Assembly (NCBI GenBank): GCA_052380005.1
Contig: JBQTCJ010000018.1
Strand: one strand, 5' to 3'
DNA length: 64,000 nt
DNA from: Salinarimonas sp052380005
GTDB taxonomy: Bacteria; Pseudomonadota; Alphaproteobacteria; Rhizobiales; Beijerinckiaceae
Position numbers and translations under genes: made by a program. Positions 62,253 to 64,000 of the stretch are shown here, piece by piece. Positions within the stretch are counted from its first letter, which is position 1; each line of letters starts with the position of its first letter. Under the pieces are notes generated by a model that worked only from the letters and a program-made list of their open reading frames with translations, had not been told where the DNA came from and searched no databases.

Positions 62253-62911
62253 TGGCCCGTCTCGCGGTCCACGTCGAGGGCCAGACCGAGGAGCGCTTCG
62301 TCAAGGACGTGCTCGCGCCGCACCTCGAAGCCCTCGGCATCTTGCCGCAACCCGTCCTCATCACGACCGGCCGCAACGCCGACGGGAGCCGCGCGCGCGG
62401 CGGCGGGGTGAACCTCGACCGCGTGCGCGGCCAGCTCCGGCAACTCCTCGCCGGGTTCCCGGACGGCCACGTCACCACCTTCTACGATCTCTACGCCTGC
62501 GGCGGGCGCGCCGCGGGCGAGAGCGCGGAGGCGCTGGAGGCGCGCATCCACGAGGCTCTAGGCGCGCCGCCCAACCTCATTCCCTACGTGCAGCGCCACG
62601 AATTCGAGGCGCTCCTGCTGAGCGCGCCGGACGTGCTGGCAGCGCATTTCGCGCAGCCCGGTCTCGTCCGCACCATCGGACGCGCGCTGGCGCCGCTCGG
62701 TGGGCCCGAGGACCTGAACGACGGACCAGCTACCGCGCCCTCGAAGCGCCTCGCCGACTGGACCCGCGACCTCGCCGAACGCTACGAGCCGCGCACCAAG
62801 CTGCGCCACGCGCCACCGATCTGCGCGCGCATCGGGCTCGAGCCCATGCGCGCGGCCTGCCCGCGCTTCGACGCCTGGATCGCGCGCCTCGAGCGCCTCG
62901 CAGCCACCTGA
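62252..62911 (+). CDS. DUF4276 family protein, partner of the AAA ATPase
   Basis: This 219-residue protein starts with LAVHVEGQTEERFVKDVLAP (residues about 4-23) and continues with TTFYDLYACGG (about 73-83) and YVQRHEFEALLLSAPD (about 112-127). The Glu in VEGQTE and the Asp in YDLY resemble a TOPRIM-like acidic site. DUF4276 genes commonly sit directly after AAA ATPase genes of this sort. A nuclease or toxin-like role is inferred, not shown. It starts inside the stop codon of the ATPase gene, so translation is coupled. Confidence 0.83.
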   Translation: MARLAVHVEGQTEERFVKDVLAPHLEALGILPQPVLITTGRNADGSRARGGGVNLDRVRGQLRQLLAGFPDGHVTTFYDLYACGGRAAGESAEALEARIHEALGAPPNLIPYVQRHEFEALLLSAPDVLAAHFAQPGLVRTIGRALAPLGGPEDLNDGPATAPSKRLADWTRDLAERYEPRTKLRHAPPICARIGLEPMRAACPRFDAWIARLERLAAT

Positions 62912-62919
62912 GCCCGCCC

Positions 62920-63453
62920 GTGCACCTCGCCGCCCTCCTCCTCGCCCCCGGCCCCGACTTCCGCACCCGTCCCGTCCCCGAGGCCGCGCTCGTCTTCGGC
63001 GGCCTCTCGGGCGATCTCCATCACGGGCTCGTGCGCAAGGCGGACGCGCGCACGCCCTGGCACGTCCGCGGCACGCCGATCGCCAACACGCGGCAGGTGT
63101 CGCTCGTGTCGGTGGAGGAGCTCGCCGTCGTCGCCGAGGCGCTCGGCATACCGGAGGTCGACCCCGCCGATCTCGGGGCGAACCTCGTCCTCTCCGGCGC
63201 GCCCGCGCTCGGCGCGACGCCGCCGGGGACGCGGCTCCTGTTCCCGTCGGGCGCGACGCTGTTCGTGACCGAGGCGAACCCGCCCTGCCGCCAGCCCGGG
63301 CGCAAGCTCGCCGCCGCGCACGGCCGGCGCGAGCTGGAATTCGCCTTCGTCAAGGCGGCGAAGGGGAAGCGCGGACTCGTCGCGCTGGTGGAGCGGGAGG
63401 GGGCGATCCGCGTGGGGGACCCGATCCGGGCGCTGGCGCCGACGCGGGGGTGA
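62920..63453 (+). CDS. MOSC domain protein
   Basis: This 177-residue protein has the MOSC features GDLHHGLVRKADARTPWHVRG, in parts (about 31-51), VDPADLGANLVLSGAPALG (about 80-98), LPPGT-like TPPGTRLLFPSGATLFVTE (about 99-117) and the Cys site NPPCRQPGRKLA (about 119-130), which in this family binds molybdenum-cofactor sulfur. It starts with GTG at 62920, 8 bases after the DUF4276 stop, so it may be co-transcribed with the AAA module, although functional linkage is doubtful. Confidence 0.8.
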   Translation: MHLAALLLAPGPDFRTRPVPEAALVFGGLSGDLHHGLVRKADARTPWHVRGTPIANTRQVSLVSVEELAVVAEALGIPEVDPADLGANLVLSGAPALGATPPGTRLLFPSGATLFVTEANPPCRQPGRKLAAAHGRRELEFAFVKAAKGKRGLVALVEREGAIRVGDPIRALAPTRG

Positions 63454-63486
63454 GCGGGCCGGACGCCGCGCACGCGTTCGCACCGC

Positions 63487-63515
63487 TTGCATTCGCCGTC
63501 CCGAGCCCGTATATG
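63487..63515 (+). promoter_or_regulatory. Promoter of rpsB
   Basis: TTGCAT (63487-63492) and TATATG (63510-63515) are separated by 17 bases. Transcription would begin near 63522, giving a leader of about 110 bases before rpsB. The leader holds a small stem, CCGGCT (63573-63578) with AGCCGG (63584-63589). Confidence 0.6.
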
Positions 63516-63630
63516 CGCGCCCATCCCACACGCGGAGCCATGTCGTGCCCTGACGGCGCGACGCACCCGGTGCCGGCTGACCAAGCCGGAACGCGGCCCC
63601 GCGGAGGCTAGAACCGGAGAACAGATTCAG

Positions 63631-64000
63631 ATGGCCCTTCCCGACACCTCCATGCGCCAGCTCCTCGAGGCCGGCGCGCACTTCGGCCACCAGTCCCACC
63701 GCTGGAACCCGAAGATGCTGCCGTTCATCTTCGGCACGCGCAACAACATCCACATCATCGACCTCGCCCAGACGGTGCCGATGTTCTACCGCGCCCTGCA
63801 GGCGGTGAGCGACACGGTCTCCCGCGGCGGCCGCGTGCTGCTCGTCGGCACCAAGCGCCAGGCCCAGGACGCGGTGGCGGACGCCGCCAAGCGCTCGGCC
63901 CAGTACTACGTCAACTCCCGCTGGCTCGGCGGCATGCTGACGAACTGGAAGACCATCTCGGGCTCGATCACGCGCCTGCGCAAGGTCGACGAGATCCTCG
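63631..64000 (+). CDS. rpsB: 30S ribosomal protein S2 (3' truncated by window edge)
   Basis: The first 123 residues of S2 are present. The start reads MALPDTSMRQLLEAGAHFGH, the usual alphaproteobacterial S2 beginning, followed by RWNPKMLPFIFGTRNNIHIIDL and GTKRQAQDAVADAAKRS, in parts, and the conserved YYVNSRWLGGMLTNWKTI. CCGGAGA lies 12 bases before the ATG. The frame is open to the end of the window. S2 binds the small subunit late in assembly and is needed for translation initiation. Confidence 0.98.
   Translation, partial: MALPDTSMRQLLEAGAHFGHQSHRWNPKMLPFIFGTRNNIHIIDLAQTVPMFYRALQAVSDTVSRGGRVLLVGTKRQAQDAVADAAKRSAQYYVNSRWLGGMLTNWKTISGSITRLRKVDEIL

Overview
This is a GC-rich chromosomal window from an alphaproteobacterium, most likely of the order Hyphomicrobiales (Rhizobiales), a Salinarimonas- or Methylobacterium-like organism. 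The order-level guess rests on several features: an atpI-B-E-b'-b operon with duplicated b-type subunits, an FlbD-type flagellar regulator, a possible CtrA-type box, two alphaproteobacterial-type SOS boxes (GTTC-N7-GTTC), and SecA with a C-terminal zinc motif. No species can be assigned from the sequence alone. No tRNA, rRNA, CRISPR array or insertion sequence was seen.

Layout. 1-1335 is the 3' end of smc. 1430-4265 is the F0 ATP synthase operon (atpI, atpB, atpE, atpF', atpF), with a clear promoter and a strong terminator. 4289-6900 is a divergent heavy-metal resistance pair (MerR-family regulator and P-type ATPase) sharing a classic 19-bp-spaced MerR operator. 6925-8609 holds a 2-hydroxyacid dehydrogenase and an exported SH3-like protein. 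8698-12698 is a leftward flagellar operon, fliF-fliH-fliN-flbD, without fliG. 12898-20775 holds a DMT transporter, a small RecD-like helicase, a tyrosine phosphatase, a parvulin isomerase, secA and a second 2-hydroxyacid dehydrogenase.

20857-37294 is the accessory heart of the window. Two phage-tail-collar-like proteins and a small unknown gene point left. A five-gene rightward operon follows: a 2722-residue repetitive surface protein (LEPR-XLL start, DUF4347, beta-helix, about 13 cadherin-like repeats), a lipoprotein TolC-like outer-membrane channel, a short HlyD adaptor, a GAF-like/HlyD fusion, and an M50 metalloprotease (HELGH) fused to a HlyD-like segment. No ABC ATPase is present. This looks like a dedicated export or anchoring machine for the giant protein, in which a membrane M50 protein may stand where a type I secretion ATPase would normally be. 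It is the best candidate here for a poorly described system.

37308-53980 is mostly metabolic, transport and signalling genes: a PLP dehydratase, a DUF429 protein, a Kef-type antiporter, tex, an orphan FlgC-like rod protein, a trypsin-like protease, typA, two alpha/beta hydrolases and a large PAS-GGDEF-EAL protein. 53988-57484 is a DNA-repair island: pdeM and a radical-SAM/UdgX operon, each preceded by a GTTC-N7-GTTC type LexA box, beside dnaE (57617-61087). 61170-62911 is an AAA ATPase plus DUF4276 pair resembling two-gene defence or toxin-antitoxin-like modules. A MOSC protein follows, and the window ends in rpsB, cut by the edge.
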